Positions 26,092 to 34,695 of a DNA stretch of 64,000 nucleotides are shown one piece after another. Location of the stretch: NCBI RefSeq assembly GCF_024623455.1, contig NZ_JANIPJ010000014.1, forward strand, positions 124,001 through 188,000, read 5' to 3'. The DNA is from Paenibacillus soyae (lineage in GTDB: Bacteria; Bacillota; Bacilli; Paenibacillales; Paenibacillaceae). The notes beneath the pieces are model-generated. The model saw only the letters and a list, made by a program, of their open reading frames with translations, was not told the DNA's origin and searched no databases. Numbering within the stretch: position 1 is the first letter of the stretch; each line of letters opens with the position of its first letter. The translations under genes and the position numbers were made by a program.

Positions 26092-27333
26092 CTATTCTTG
26101 CCCTGTCGCTGCCGGTTTTCCGGCTTCGATTAATTGTTTGTTGCCAACGAAGAAGAGAGCCAGAACGAGAATAAGCAAACCCGTTCCGACAAGCAGCCAC
26201 TCGATCTCCACCACATCAGCCAGCGGACCGAATATGAGCATGCCGATCGGCATCATCGAGGTCGATATCATGCCGAACACGCCGAAAATCCGGCCCAAAT
26301 AGTTCGAATCCACCTTCTCCTGCAGCAGGACGGTCGTCGGCGTATTCGCCATAGGCATAGCAACGCCGAATACGGCCATCACGATTAAGTAAATCCAGAA
26401 CACCGGAACAATGCCCAGCACCAGCGTACATGCGCCCATAATCAAGTTAGCGAAAGCCATGGTATACACTTTGTTGCGGAAGCCGCCCCATGACGCGATA
26501 ATGGCTCCGCCCGCCATCATGCCGACCGAAAACGCAATTTCGATAGCCGTCAATCGCCAGTAATCGTCGCCGAAGCTTCGCGTGACCTGCAGAGGCGTTA
26601 GAAACGCGGCAGGCGCCATCAATACGAAGAAAAACGCGAAAAAGATAAAAAACGGTTTCAGAAAGCTATGGTTCTTGATGTAGGTTATTCCCTGCTTGAA
26701 ATCGTCCAAATAACTTGTGGTTTGGCCGTCCGCCGCCTTCTGGTGCAAAGGGATCCTTAAGAAGAACAGCAGCGTGAAGATCGCGATCAGCGCAGTGGCC
26801 ACGTCGATAAAGAAAATGACCTCGATCGTTGCCATGGAAAGCAGCGACGCGCTCACGATGGGCGCAACAAACATCATTAACGCCTGAAGCGTTCCGTTAA
26901 CGCCGTTAACCTTCGTCAGCTTATCCTCGGGCACGATTTGCGGCAATATCGCCCCAACCGCCGGCGTCTGTATGCCCGCTCCGAGCGCCCGGACGGCAGC
27001 GATGACAAACAGAAGCCACGGCTCGTCGTAGCCCATTAAGAAGGTAATCGCGAGAACCAGCGTCACGGCGGCGATCATGGAGTCCGCTATCATAATCAAA
27101 TTTTTCCGGTTGAAGCGGTCCGCCCATACGCCGGCGAACGGCGATAACAGGAAGGTAGGGATAAACCCGCAAACGATGAACAGCGTCATCATGAGTCCTG
27201 ATTGCGTGGTTAGCGTGACGTGCCACATAATCGCATATTGAACTAACGCCGAGCCGAACAACGATATGGTTTGACCGCTCAGGAAGAGAATAATGTCCCT
27301 CTTCCAATGTTTTTTCTCTTCCATATGTGTCAT
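26092..27333 (-). CDS. MFS efflux transporter
   Basis: 413 residues with twelve expected helices. MFS loop motif GVWADRFNRKNLIM follows helix 2, and PQIVPEDKLTKVNGVNGTLQ after helix 4 is typical of the macrolide-efflux (Mef-like) branch. It probably uses proton motive force to export a drug-like compound; substrate unknown. The ATG chosen has AAAGGTGG five bases upstream; a GTG three codons earlier overlaps that site. Single gene. Confidence 0.88.
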   Translation of the reverse strand: MTHMEEKKHWKRDIILFLSGQTISLFGSALVQYAIMWHVTLTTQSGLMMTLFIVCGFIPTFLLSPFAGVWADRFNRKNLIMIADSMIAAVTLVLAITFLMGYDEPWLLFVIAAVRALGAGIQTPAVGAILPQIVPEDKLTKVNGVNGTLQALMMFVAPIVSASLLSMATIEVIFFIDVATALIAIFTLLFFLRIPLHQKAADGQTTSYLDDFKQGITYIKNHSFLKPFFIFFAFFFVLMAPAAFLTPLQVTRSFGDDYWRLTAIEIAFSVGMMAGGAIIASWGGFRNKVYTMAFANLIMGACTLVLGIVPVFWIYLIVMAVFGVAMPMANTPTTVLLQEKVDSNYLGRIFGVFGMISTSMMPIGMLIFGPLADVVEIEWLLVGTGLLILVLALFFVGNKQLIEAGKPAATGQE

Positions 27334-27472
27334 CTCTTCCACCTTTCCCGAGGCTTCCTATAACAATTAATTGCCATACAGCCAATTTCCCAGTCCTCAT
27401 TATGACAGAAACAACGACTAAACGTTTCTTATAAATTGCGATTTTATTACAGTACTTCGGCAGCAAGCCGAT

Positions 27473-27504
27473 AACAAAAGGCACCAGTACCAAGACTGGT
27501 GCCT
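27473..27504 (-). terminator. Intrinsic terminator of the second stalk-domain gene
   Basis: Perfect 10-bp stem AGGCACCAGT / ACTGGTGCCT with a 6-nt loop and a TTTTG tail on the minus strand. Confidence 0.9.
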
Positions 27505-27519
27505 CCTAATTTCCGTTAT

Positions 27520-28887
27520 CTATTTATTAATACCATACCGGATCCGGGTTGCCTTCATTCTCGCGAGCTCATCATTCAGTCCGAGGCTTTCCATTTCTTG
27601 AATGATCGTCTCTTCGATGCCGTCTTCATGATAGAAGTAGGATTCCAAATGAAGGTGGAAATCACGGAAAAGCGCAAGCTTAGACGCGTAAGTTGCGTTT
27701 TTCAGGAACGCCTTGAGCTCTATTAAGCTGATATCTTCATCCAGCACGATCGTGCTGTGATTGAGTCCGGCAGCCTGCGAATCCACCTCCAGGACGCCCA
27801 GCAGATCCTCCGTCGGGACAATGATTTGCTTCTCCCGCTTCGCTCTCACTTTCTCCGAATAGGTGTAGGGATCGCGAATGGCGGGCAGCTTCAGCTTCGC
27901 CTCTACCCGTTCGCGTACAATCCGCTTCTGTTCCTCCCATTGTTCACGCTCTTCATCCGTTAGCGTATAGTCCGACTCGTTCTCCCACTCCTCAAGCTGC
28001 TCCAGATAATCCTGTTCATCCTTATAGTTCATATAGAACAGACTGGTATCCACCATCCCGATGCGAAGGAATTCACGGATATTGTCCGCTACGACGATGG
28101 CAGGCTGGTCGAAGCTCATCGGAGATACCATGACGATCGGCGCTTCTTCCAAGCTGGCAGCCATTCCGAAATCCGTCAGGAACCCGTAATGCTCGCCGTC
28201 TCCGCCCGTCCATCCGAAGGTGATTACGTCCAGCGGCGTATTGAAATAGCCGCTGAGGTCATAGGTGGGGTAAAAGCCGATCCCGTCCCAAATATCGTAT
28301 CCTTCCCGCGTTAGCTCTTCACTAAGCTCAACCAAAGCGTCAAGAGTAGGAGAATTCTCGTACTTCCCGTAATTTACCTTTTTGCTCTCCTCTTCAGACA
28401 ACGCGGGCTGCTCCGCTTCTTCCTCATAGGAGCTTTCGTCATCCTCTACGCTTTCGTAGGTGACCATAATGGTGCTCGTGTCGTCGATCCACTTCACAAC
28501 GGTATCGCTAATCTCCCCAAGGCGATACATGTCGATATAAGCCGTACTGTTCACCATCCGAATGTCGCTTTCATCCTTCAGCCACAAATTGCTCGTGACG
28601 CTAATATGCCGTTCCGTATAAGTGATCTTTATGAGACCAGGCGACCATTCCACCTTCCAGCCCATCTGCTCCAACACGGCGCGCAGCGGCACGAAGCGTT
28701 TTCTCCCGTCGATGAGAACCGGCTTGTCCGAACGAAGCGGCTGGCCGTCTATGAGAACGTGGACGGATGCATTCTCTACCATCTTGCTCTCTACTGCCTG
28801 TACGGCATCGTATGCCGGAGCAGCGCCAGCCAGCATGATGGCGCTTAATACAGCGATCAACCCTTTTTTAGCCTTCTTCAATGTCAT
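27520..28887 (-). CDS. Secreted stalk-domain protein with a SUKH-like C-terminal part
   Basis: 455 residues. A signal peptide covers about 1-31 (MTLKKAKKG, hydrophobic core, VQA). About 40-150 is a copper-amine-oxidase N-terminal-like stalk unit (VLIDGQPL, RKRFVPLRAVLEQMGWKVEW). An acidic linker follows. From about 175 a second domain reads TLDALVELSEEL, then FNTPLDVITFGWTGGDGEHYGFLTDFG, PIVMVSPMSF and DNIREFLRIG. That pattern resembles SUKH/SMI1-type folds, but I am not certain. Charged helices with a K/E-rich segment make up the rest. GAGGAG is seven bases before the ATG. Unlike the first stalk gene it has no riboswitch. Confidence 0.75.
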   Translation of the reverse strand: MTLKKAKKGLIAVLSAIMLAGAAPAYDAVQAVESKMVENASVHVLIDGQPLRSDKPVLIDGRKRFVPLRAVLEQMGWKVEWSPGLIKITYTERHISVTSNLWLKDESDIRMVNSTAYIDMYRLGEISDTVVKWIDDTSTIMVTYESVEDDESSYEEEAEQPALSEEESKKVNYGKYENSPTLDALVELSEELTREGYDIWDGIGFYPTYDLSGYFNTPLDVITFGWTGGDGEHYGFLTDFGMAASLEEAPIVMVSPMSFDQPAIVVADNIREFLRIGMVDTSLFYMNYKDEQDYLEQLEEWENESDYTLTDEEREQWEEQKRIVRERVEAKLKLPAIRDPYTYSEKVRAKREKQIIVPTEDLLGVLEVDSQAAGLNHSTIVLDEDISLIELKAFLKNATYASKLALFRDFHLHLESYFYHEDGIEETIIQEMESLGLNDELARMKATRIRYGINK

Positions 28888-28970
28888 CTATCTCCTCTGA
28901 TCGAATCTCAACACCCCTTAATATACCATCATACTAATTCATCCACTAGCATTTTCCATCCCCGCTTGCT

Positions 28971-29035
28971 ATAAAACGAAAGAAGGAGCCGCGCTCCAGC
29001 ACGACTCCCAGCATACTAGACTATAGAAAGGCGGC
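28971..29035 (+). ncRNA. Orphan antitoxin-RNA-like element (also terminator for the hydrolase gene)
   Basis: Plus-strand bases match the first 65 bases of the antitoxin RNA at 53.69 kb in spacing and most positions: ATAAAAC, AAAGAAGGAGCCG, CACGACTCC, TAGAC, AAAGGCGG. A TATAAA box lies at the same place. The distal part and the toxin gene are missing. Read on the minus strand, the stem GGAGTCGTGC / GCGCGGCTCC with a T-rich tail could terminate the hydrolase gene. Confidence 0.55.
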
Positions 29036-29057
29036 GCTCAGCGCGCCTCTATACCAT

Positions 29058-29894
29058 TCAGGAATTTAAAAATTGCACCAACGCCTGGTTGAATTCTTCG
29101 GCATGCGTTGCGTTAAATCCGTGCGGCCCGCCTTGGATAACGACCAATTGGCTGCCCGCTATCCGCTCATGCGCCTTCTGTCCGCTTATTTCAACAGGGA
29201 CAATCGCGTCGGAGTCGCCATGAAGAATGAGGGTCGGCAAGTTGAATTTCTCCAAGTCTCCGCGAAAATCGGTGTAACAAAATGCGGAGATGCAATCGAG
29301 CGTGCCTTTCGGTGACGCGAAGGCCGCAATATCTCGATTATAGAGACGGAACTCTTCGGAAACCAAGTCCGTTCGGTCACCCGAGGCGAAGAAGTTCTTG
29401 GTGAACGTATCCAGGAATGCCAGGCGATCGGCTTTCACCCCGTCTTGAAGGCCTCGAATGGCCGCATCGTCGAATCCGCCGTCCGGATTATCCGAGGTTT
29501 TGTGCAGGAACGGAGGAACGGCTCCGGCCAACACCGCTTTTGCCACACGCTCTGTCCCATAAGTACCGATGTAACGCGCTACTTCTCCGCCTCCCATCGA
29601 GAAACCGACCAACGTCACATCGTGAAGGTCCAGATGCAAGATTAATTGATTCAGATCCGCAGCGAATGTATCGTAGTCGTAACCGTCCCAAGGCTGCGAA
29701 GACTGACCGAACCCGCGGCGGTCGTATGTAATGACCCGGTAACCGGCTTCCACCAATGCAGGCACTTGCTTCTCCCAGGACCTCCCGCTAAGCGGCCAAC
29801 CGTGAATCAAGACAACCGGTTTTCCCTTTCCTACATCCTCGTAATGCAGCTCAACCGCATTTCCATTTTCCTGTCCAACTGCAACCTTCGCCAT
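29058..29894 (-). CDS. Alpha/beta hydrolase, non-heme haloperoxidase-like
   Basis: 278 residues. Oxyanion region HGWPLSGRSWE near 31-41, RRGFGQSSQPWDGYDYDTFA, nucleophile elbow VGFSMGGGE (Ser about 95), acid in LHGDSDAIVP and base His in QGGPHGFN: a complete Ser-Asp-His triad. This pattern is that of cofactor-free chloroperoxidase/arylesterase-type enzymes, which show perhydrolase or esterase activity. Cytoplasmic. The start is the ATG seven bases after GGAGGA; the frame opens five codons earlier. The region in front holds a GTATAAT / ATTATAC repeat next to a TetR remnant. Confidence 0.9.
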   Translation of the reverse strand: MAKVAVGQENGNAVELHYEDVGKGKPVVLIHGWPLSGRSWEKQVPALVEAGYRVITYDRRGFGQSSQPWDGYDYDTFAADLNQLILHLDLHDVTLVGFSMGGGEVARYIGTYGTERVAKAVLAGAVPPFLHKTSDNPDGGFDDAAIRGLQDGVKADRLAFLDTFTKNFFASGDRTDLVSEEFRLYNRDIAAFASPKGTLDCISAFCYTDFRGDLEKFNLPTLILHGDSDAIVPVEISGQKAHERIAGSQLVVIQGGPHGFNATHAEEFNQALVQFLNS

Positions 29895-29933
29895 TTGCAC
29901 TTCCTCCATTTCCGTTTCTGAACATAGTAGGTT

Positions 29934-29960
29934 GTATAATATGACTAACCCACATTATAC
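29934..29960 (-). promoter_or_regulatory. Inverted repeat in the hydrolase promoter region
   Basis: GTATAAT-N13-ATTATAC. The right arm gives TATAAT on the minus strand, so it could be a promoter with an overlapping operator, perhaps once bound by the now-truncated TetR protein beside it. Confidence 0.45.
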
Positions 29961-29980
29961 CAATTGAATCACATGGTAAG

Positions 29981-30106
29981 CTACAGCGTCATCAGATATT
30001 GAGCATGCCTCCGAACTTCATCCGCTTCTAGAGGTCCGCCGTGCCCCAAATAGAATCTTCGATGCCCCGTTTCCACCAACCGTTGCAGCTCGCGCGCAAC
30101 ACGGCG
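29981..30106 (-). pseudogene. Remnant: C-terminus of an MBL-fold hydrolase
   Basis: On the minus strand the frame ending at TAG (29981-29983) reads RELQRLVETGHRRFYLGHGG followed by PLEADEVRRHAQYLMTL. The LGHGG/GHGGPL motif near the C-terminus is typical of metallo-beta-lactamase-fold hydrolases. Nothing upstream continues the gene: sequence past about 30106 belongs to a TetR fragment on the other strand. It is a broken end left by a deletion. Confidence 0.65.
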
Positions 30107-30376
30107 GTTGAAGCAGACGACGGATACCTTGCATTAAGAGAGGATGCGGTAGCCGCGCATGGCCGATTCGCAGCCCTCATTCAAAGCATATTGGATAAAG
30201 GCGTTGACAACGGGGAGCTTCAACCGGATATGGGGACCGAAGCCGTTGCCTCATTCATCGTTTCTTCGATCGAAGGCGGGGTAATGTCGAGCAGGCTAAC
30301 CCAAGACAATAAACATGTTGAATTCGTCATTCAGCACATAGGGCTTGTCCTGTCAGCTTATAAGATAAGGGATTAA
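30101..30376 (+). pseudogene. Remnant: C-terminal half of a TetR-family regulator
   Basis: The frame reads AVEADDGYLALREDAVAAHG, then FAALIQSILDKGVDNGELQP, VASFIVSSIEGGVMSSRLTQ and ends LVLSAYKIRD. This is the ligand-domain half of a TetR protein; the DNA-binding half is missing. The sequence before about 30101 is the antisense of an MBL-fold gene end, so the frame that runs further upstream is accidental. Not expected to function. Confidence 0.7.
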
Positions 30377-30396
30377 GCAAGCCGTTGAACAAGCAC

Positions 30397-30445
30397 GCCA
30401 AAGAGGGCTGCAACAGGTCACAGCACTTGACCGGTCGCAGCCCTC
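30397..30445 (-). terminator. Hairpin after the ABC-F gene
   Basis: GAGGGCTGC / GCAGCCCTC with an inner GGTCA / TGACC stem; TTTGG follows on the minus strand. Confidence 0.75.
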
Positions 30446-30473
30446 CAATACTTCGCAATATGACGCTAGCCAG

Positions 30474-32033
30474 CTATATGTTCAGGCTGCTCATGGACCA
30501 TGCTTCTACATCCCACGTTTTGGTGACCCACTCCTCATAAAAGTCCGGCTCGTGAGAGACGAGTACGACTGTACCCTTGTAAGCTTGCAGCGCTCGCTTC
30601 AATTCGGCTTTGGCCACTACGTCCAAATGGTTCGTCGGCTCATCGAACAAAATCCAGTTGCTTTCCCGCATCATCAGCTTGCAAAGACGAACCTTCGCCT
30701 GCTCTCCGCCGCTAAGCTGATTAAGAGAGCGTGTAATATGCTCATTCTTTAGCCCGCAGCGGGCTAGCGCCGCCCGAACCTCATGCTGGTTCATGGAGGA
30801 AAACTCCTCCCATACATCTTCTAGCGGAGTCATCGTTGGAGCCTTGGCTTCCTGCTCGAAATAAGCGGGGAATAAATAATCGCCAAGATATGTTTTGCCA
30901 TCCAGCGGAGGAATAACGCCAAGAATCGTCTTAAGAAGCGTGGACTTGCCGACGCCGTTGCAGCCTACGATCGCAATCTTATCGCCTCGCTCAATGACCA
31001 TATCCATCTTAGGAAGGAGCGGCTTATTATAGCCGATGACCATTCCCGCCGCCTCGAATACGGTCTTGCCGCTTGATCTGGACTCTTTAAAATGAAAAGT
31101 CGGCTTTGCCGCTTCCTCGGGCTTGTCGATGCGGTCGATCCGGCCGAGCTGCTTCTCGCGGCTCTTCGCTCTCCCGGAGGTTGAAGCGCGCGCCTTGTTT
31201 TTCTGGATGAACTCCTCTTGCTTCTTAATATACTCCTGCTGCTTCTCGTAGGCGTCGATATGCTGCGCTTTGTTCAGCTCGGCCATCTCCAGAAACTTCT
31301 CGTAATTGGCCGAGTAACGCGTCAGCTTCGTAAATTCCAGATGATAGATGACGTCGACGACCTGATTCATGAAGCCCGTTTCATGAGAGATAAGAACAAA
31401 GGCATGCGGATAGTTTCTCAAATAATTGGTCAGCCAATGAATATGTTCTTCATCCAAATAGTTCGTAGGCTCATCAAGCAATAGAACGCCTGGCTTCTCG
31501 AGCAGCAGCTTGGCGAGCAGCACCTTCGTCCGCTGACCGCCGCTTAGCGCCGTGACGTCGCGGTCAAGACCGATCGCGTTAAGACCTAAACCATTGGCCA
31601 TTTCATCGACCTTCACGTCGATTAAATAAAAATCGCCGATTTCAAGCTCTTCCTGTATCTCCCCCATTCGCTCCAAGAGCTGCTCCAGCGTATCCGGATC
31701 GGCATCGCCCATCTGCGCAATGATAGCGTTCAGCTCTTCTTCTAGTACAAGTAAAGGCAGAAACGCATCTTTCAATACATCCCGAATGGTTTTACCCGCT
31801 TCGAGCTTCGTATGCTGGTCCAAATAGCCGTAACGAACGCGGGGCGTCCATTCCACCTTGCCTTCGTCCTTCAACAGCTTGCCTGTCAAAATATTCATAA
31901 GCGTGGATTTTCCAGTACCATTCGCGCCAACCAGCCCTACATGCTCTCCCTCGAGCAAACGGAAGGACACATTCCTAAACAATACCCGATCGCCAAACGT
32001 ATGCGATAATTGCTCGACTGTCAATAAACTCAT
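30474..32033 (-). CDS. ABC-F family ATPase (YfmM-like)
   Basis: 519 residues, two ABC domains and no membrane segment. Walker A GANGTGKST (35) and GCNGVGKST (about 350); signatures LSGGQRTK and LSGGEQAK; Walker B LLLDEPTNYLD and ILFDEPTNHLD. The linker between them is rich in Lys, Arg and Glu (KNKARASTSGRAKSREKQLG), as needed to reach into the ribosome. Length and sequence fit B. subtilis YfmM. ABC-F proteins act on stalled or antibiotic-bound ribosomes. TGGAGA precedes the ATG. Single gene. Confidence 0.93.
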   Translation of the reverse strand: MSLLTVEQLSHTFGDRVLFRNVSFRLLEGEHVGLVGANGTGKSTLMNILTGKLLKDEGKVEWTPRVRYGYLDQHTKLEAGKTIRDVLKDAFLPLLVLEEELNAIIAQMGDADPDTLEQLLERMGEIQEELEIGDFYLIDVKVDEMANGLGLNAIGLDRDVTALSGGQRTKVLLAKLLLEKPGVLLLDEPTNYLDEEHIHWLTNYLRNYPHAFVLISHETGFMNQVVDVIYHLEFTKLTRYSANYEKFLEMAELNKAQHIDAYEKQQEYIKKQEEFIQKNKARASTSGRAKSREKQLGRIDRIDKPEEAAKPTFHFKESRSSGKTVFEAAGMVIGYNKPLLPKMDMVIERGDKIAIVGCNGVGKSTLLKTILGVIPPLDGKTYLGDYLFPAYFEQEAKAPTMTPLEDVWEEFSSMNQHEVRAALARCGLKNEHITRSLNQLSGGEQAKVRLCKLMMRESNWILFDEPTNHLDVVAKAELKRALQAYKGTVVLVSHEPDFYEEWVTKTWDVEAWSMSSLNI

Positions 32034-32179
32034 TGTTCTATATCTCCATTCCTATATGCACGCTAATTCCAACATATTAATCTCTCGATTTGCCCGTACC
32101 ATTGTACCACAAAAACGTTCATCCCATATTTGGTAACTCTTCTAACCGGCACAGCCAGACCAGAGTCGGGCCGCCTCCC

Positions 32180-32208
32180 TTGCTGGTTAAGGTTTTACCT
32201 GCCATAAT
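32180..32208 (+). promoter_or_regulatory. Promoter candidate of the DUF1349 gene
   Basis: TTGCTG, 17 bases, CATAAT. The -10 has one mismatch, the -35 three. Starts would be about 35 bases before the ATG. Confidence 0.4.
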
Positions 32209-32250
32209 ATTCCTATATTGTAGCTAAAAAATGAAAAAAGAGGTGTATCC

Positions 32251-32862
32251 ATGAACTTATTTGATAGCTGCTCCGGCCAATCTTTGCAAGCGGGACTGAA
32301 CTGGTTAAATGAGCCGGATTACTGGGAATTCGACGCCAATCGGGCATTAATCGTCTCAGCGCGAGCTTTTGCCGATTTTTTTATTGATCCATCTGGGGAC
32401 AACGTCAAATCCTCTGCTCCTTTTTTGTATACTCGGGTCAAGGGCGATTTCAGCGCGGTCACCCGGGTCAGCGTGGAGATGAAGCAGCAATACGATTCCG
32501 GATGCTTGATGTTTATGTCCGATGACACTCATTGGGCTAAGCTCTGCTTTGAGTTTTTTGCGGATCATCCCTCCATCCTTAGTGTCGTGACCAAAGAAAG
32601 CTCGGATGATTGCATCTCCGCCAAAGCGGATACCAGTCAGCCGTATCTGCGAATGGCAAGAGCCGGAAACTGCTTCGCCTTCCACTATTCGCTGGACGGG
32701 GAGCAATGGAAGCTGGTCCGTTATTTCCGGCTCAATTGTCCGGAGGAGATCAAAGTAGGTGTGGTCGCGCAGTCTCCGGTCGGCGACGGCGCACAGGCTA
32801 GGTTTGACCACTTTCTGCTAACCCATGGCATCTCTGGCGATATTCGAACGGTGAATTCATAA
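32251..32862 (+). CDS. DUF1349 (concanavalin-like) protein
   Basis: 203 residues. The domain shows the family features: an N-terminal WEF strand, DFFIDP, SAPFLYTRVKGDFSAVTRV, QYDSGCLMFMSDDTHWAKLCFEF, RMARAGNCFAFHYSLDGEQWKLVRYF and VGVVAQSP. The fold is a concanavalin-type beta-sandwich; the biochemical role is unknown, though some members sit with sugar-processing genes. No signal peptide. AGAGGTGT precedes the ATG. It is the only plus-strand gene between the TetR remnant and 39.3 kb. Confidence 0.88.
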   Translation: MNLFDSCSGQSLQAGLNWLNEPDYWEFDANRALIVSARAFADFFIDPSGDNVKSSAPFLYTRVKGDFSAVTRVSVEMKQQYDSGCLMFMSDDTHWAKLCFEFFADHPSILSVVTKESSDDCISAKADTSQPYLRMARAGNCFAFHYSLDGEQWKLVRYFRLNCPEEIKVGVVAQSPVGDGAQARFDHFLLTHGISGDIRTVNS

Positions 32863-32864
32863 GC

Positions 32865-32900
32865 ACAAAGAAGAGGCGCGCCGGTATCAGGCTCGCCTCT
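32865..32900 (-). terminator. Hairpin between DUF1349 and the ABC exporter
   Basis: AGAGGCG-x-GCC / GGC-x-CGCCTCT; TTCTTTG follows on the minus strand, 20 bases past the exporter stop. Confidence 0.7.
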
Positions 32901-32919
32901 CCCTCGCTATTGGAGTAAA

Positions 32920-34695
32920 TCAGCTCTTACTCTCGACCAGCTTAGGCTCCGGAGTTTCCTCCCCTTGCCATAGAAGCCGCATCTCCTCGCTCGTTGCCAG
33001 CAGCTCGGACAAGGTTCCTTCCGCCTCGATCCGGCCGTCCTTCAAGACGATGATATGGTCGGCCTTCGACAGCGCGGCCCTCCGATGGGATACGGCGATG
33101 CAGGTCATATCGCGTTCCTTGAATAACCCATCCCATACCTTCTGCTCCGTCTCCACGTCGAGCGCGCTGGACAGGTCGTCGAAAATATACAAATCGGCGC
33201 CCGTCATCAGCATGCGGGCCGTCGCAGCCCGCTGAATCTGGCCGCCGGACAGCATGACGCCTCTTGGCCCGACGAACGTCTCCATTCCTTTATCCAGATC
33301 GTGAATATCTTTATCCATAACGGATAAACGAATCGCTCGATCCAGGTCGCCGTCTTCTTTGCCTGCCGTTATGTTCTCTCTCAGCGTGTCGCTGAACAAG
33401 CGCGGAACCTGCGGCGTATACGCGGCAAAGGGCGGCATCAGAAAGCTCGCCGGGTCAACCTCTTGGCCGTTCCAGCGAATCGTTCCCTGCTGCTTGGGCA
33501 GCAGTCCGAGCAGCGTTCTTACCAGCGTCGATTTGCCCGAGCCAATCCGGCCGGTAATAACGAGGAACTGGCCTCGCTTCAGTCTGAGATCAATATTTTC
33601 GATGCCGTTGTCCGAATTCGGATATCGGTAGGTCAGCCCGCTCGCCGCCAATTCTCGAAGCTTTTCATTATCATTCTTAGAGACCTCGGGTATCGGAGGC
33701 GGATCCTTATGCAGATACGTTTCCCGATACTCCATAATGCGGTCCTCTTCGCCGGATCGGAACAGAGTTCGCATACGGTCGAACGACACCTTCAGCCGCT
33801 TATGCTGGAATACCATATAACCGAACAAGGAGATGCTGTAGCCGATATTCATCAAGTAGCTTGAGAATAACGCAAAGTCTCCTACCGTGAACTGGCCGGC
33901 CTTCATCTCCGCCGCGCACATGAGCAGTACAAGACCGGTGCTAATGCTGAGCACATGCTGGCTAAGCGATTTCATCCATTGCTTGAACAGGTCATCCTTG
34001 AGCGCCGCCCTGCGGCGGCTTTCGTTCAAATGCTCGAACCGCTTGGACACATGCTCCTCGGCCTGCCCCAGCTTCAAGGTTTGCACGGCTCCGAAGGTTT
34101 CCGCGATAAAGCTCGTCACTTTGCCTGTCGCCTCGCGATTCTCCTTCCCATAGCGGCGGGCGCGGCTACCCGATAAATTATTAATCAGCGTGACCAGCGC
34201 AAAAGGCAGCAAAGCTACAAGCGTAATCTGCCAGTTGATCGAAGCCATAATGCCGACCGACATGACGGCGAACACGAACATCCCCCAGAAGTCGACCCAG
34301 GACTCCACATATTCAACGGCTTCATTGACATCGTCCCGGAATCGGCTCATCGCCTCGCCCGGCGATGCCGGCAGATTCCTTCCCGGCCAGCGCATAATGC
34401 CGGCCAGCATGTTCGTACGCAGAATCGCTTGAATATGGTAAATGTAAGTAATCCACTTATAGAAGGCCGCGAAAAAAACGCCGACTCTTCCAAGCCGGAC
34501 AACCGCGATAAACACGAGCGGCGCGGCAAGCCACATAAAATCCGAACCCTCGACGGCCACCCGGTCGAAAAAATGCTGCATGCCGATGCCGATCAGCAGC
34601 GGCAGCGAATGAAAGGCGCACCATAGCAAGCCATTCACAAGAAACAAGGCCAGTCTGAATCGGAACAGACGGCCGATAAACCCGGTGATCGTCAT
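32920..34695 (-). CDS. ABC exporter half-transporter, degenerate catalytic site
   Basis: 591 residues: six-helix membrane domain (1-320) and an ATPase domain. Walker A GRIGSGKST, signature MLSGGQIQRA, but Walker B reads LYIFDDLSSALD, so the catalytic Glu is replaced by Asp. This is the pattern of the degenerate-site subunit in heterodimeric exporters such as TM287/288 or BmrCD. A glycine-containing D-loop SSALD and the H-loop (AVSHRRAAL) are intact. The ATG overlaps the upstream stop as ATGA, with AGAGGAGGAG before it, giving tight coupling and equal synthesis with its partner. Likely drug or lipid export. Confidence 0.92.
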   Translation of the reverse strand: MTITGFIGRLFRFRLALFLVNGLLWCAFHSLPLLIGIGMQHFFDRVAVEGSDFMWLAAPLVFIAVVRLGRVGVFFAAFYKWITYIYHIQAILRTNMLAGIMRWPGRNLPASPGEAMSRFRDDVNEAVEYVESWVDFWGMFVFAVMSVGIMASINWQITLVALLPFALVTLINNLSGSRARRYGKENREATGKVTSFIAETFGAVQTLKLGQAEEHVSKRFEHLNESRRRAALKDDLFKQWMKSLSQHVLSISTGLVLLMCAAEMKAGQFTVGDFALFSSYLMNIGYSISLFGYMVFQHKRLKVSFDRMRTLFRSGEEDRIMEYRETYLHKDPPPIPEVSKNDNEKLRELAASGLTYRYPNSDNGIENIDLRLKRGQFLVITGRIGSGKSTLVRTLLGLLPKQQGTIRWNGQEVDPASFLMPPFAAYTPQVPRLFSDTLRENITAGKEDGDLDRAIRLSVMDKDIHDLDKGMETFVGPRGVMLSGGQIQRAATARMLMTGADLYIFDDLSSALDVETEQKVWDGLFKERDMTCIAVSHRRAALSKADHIIVLKDGRIEAEGTLSELLATSEEMRLLWQGEETPEPKLVESKS

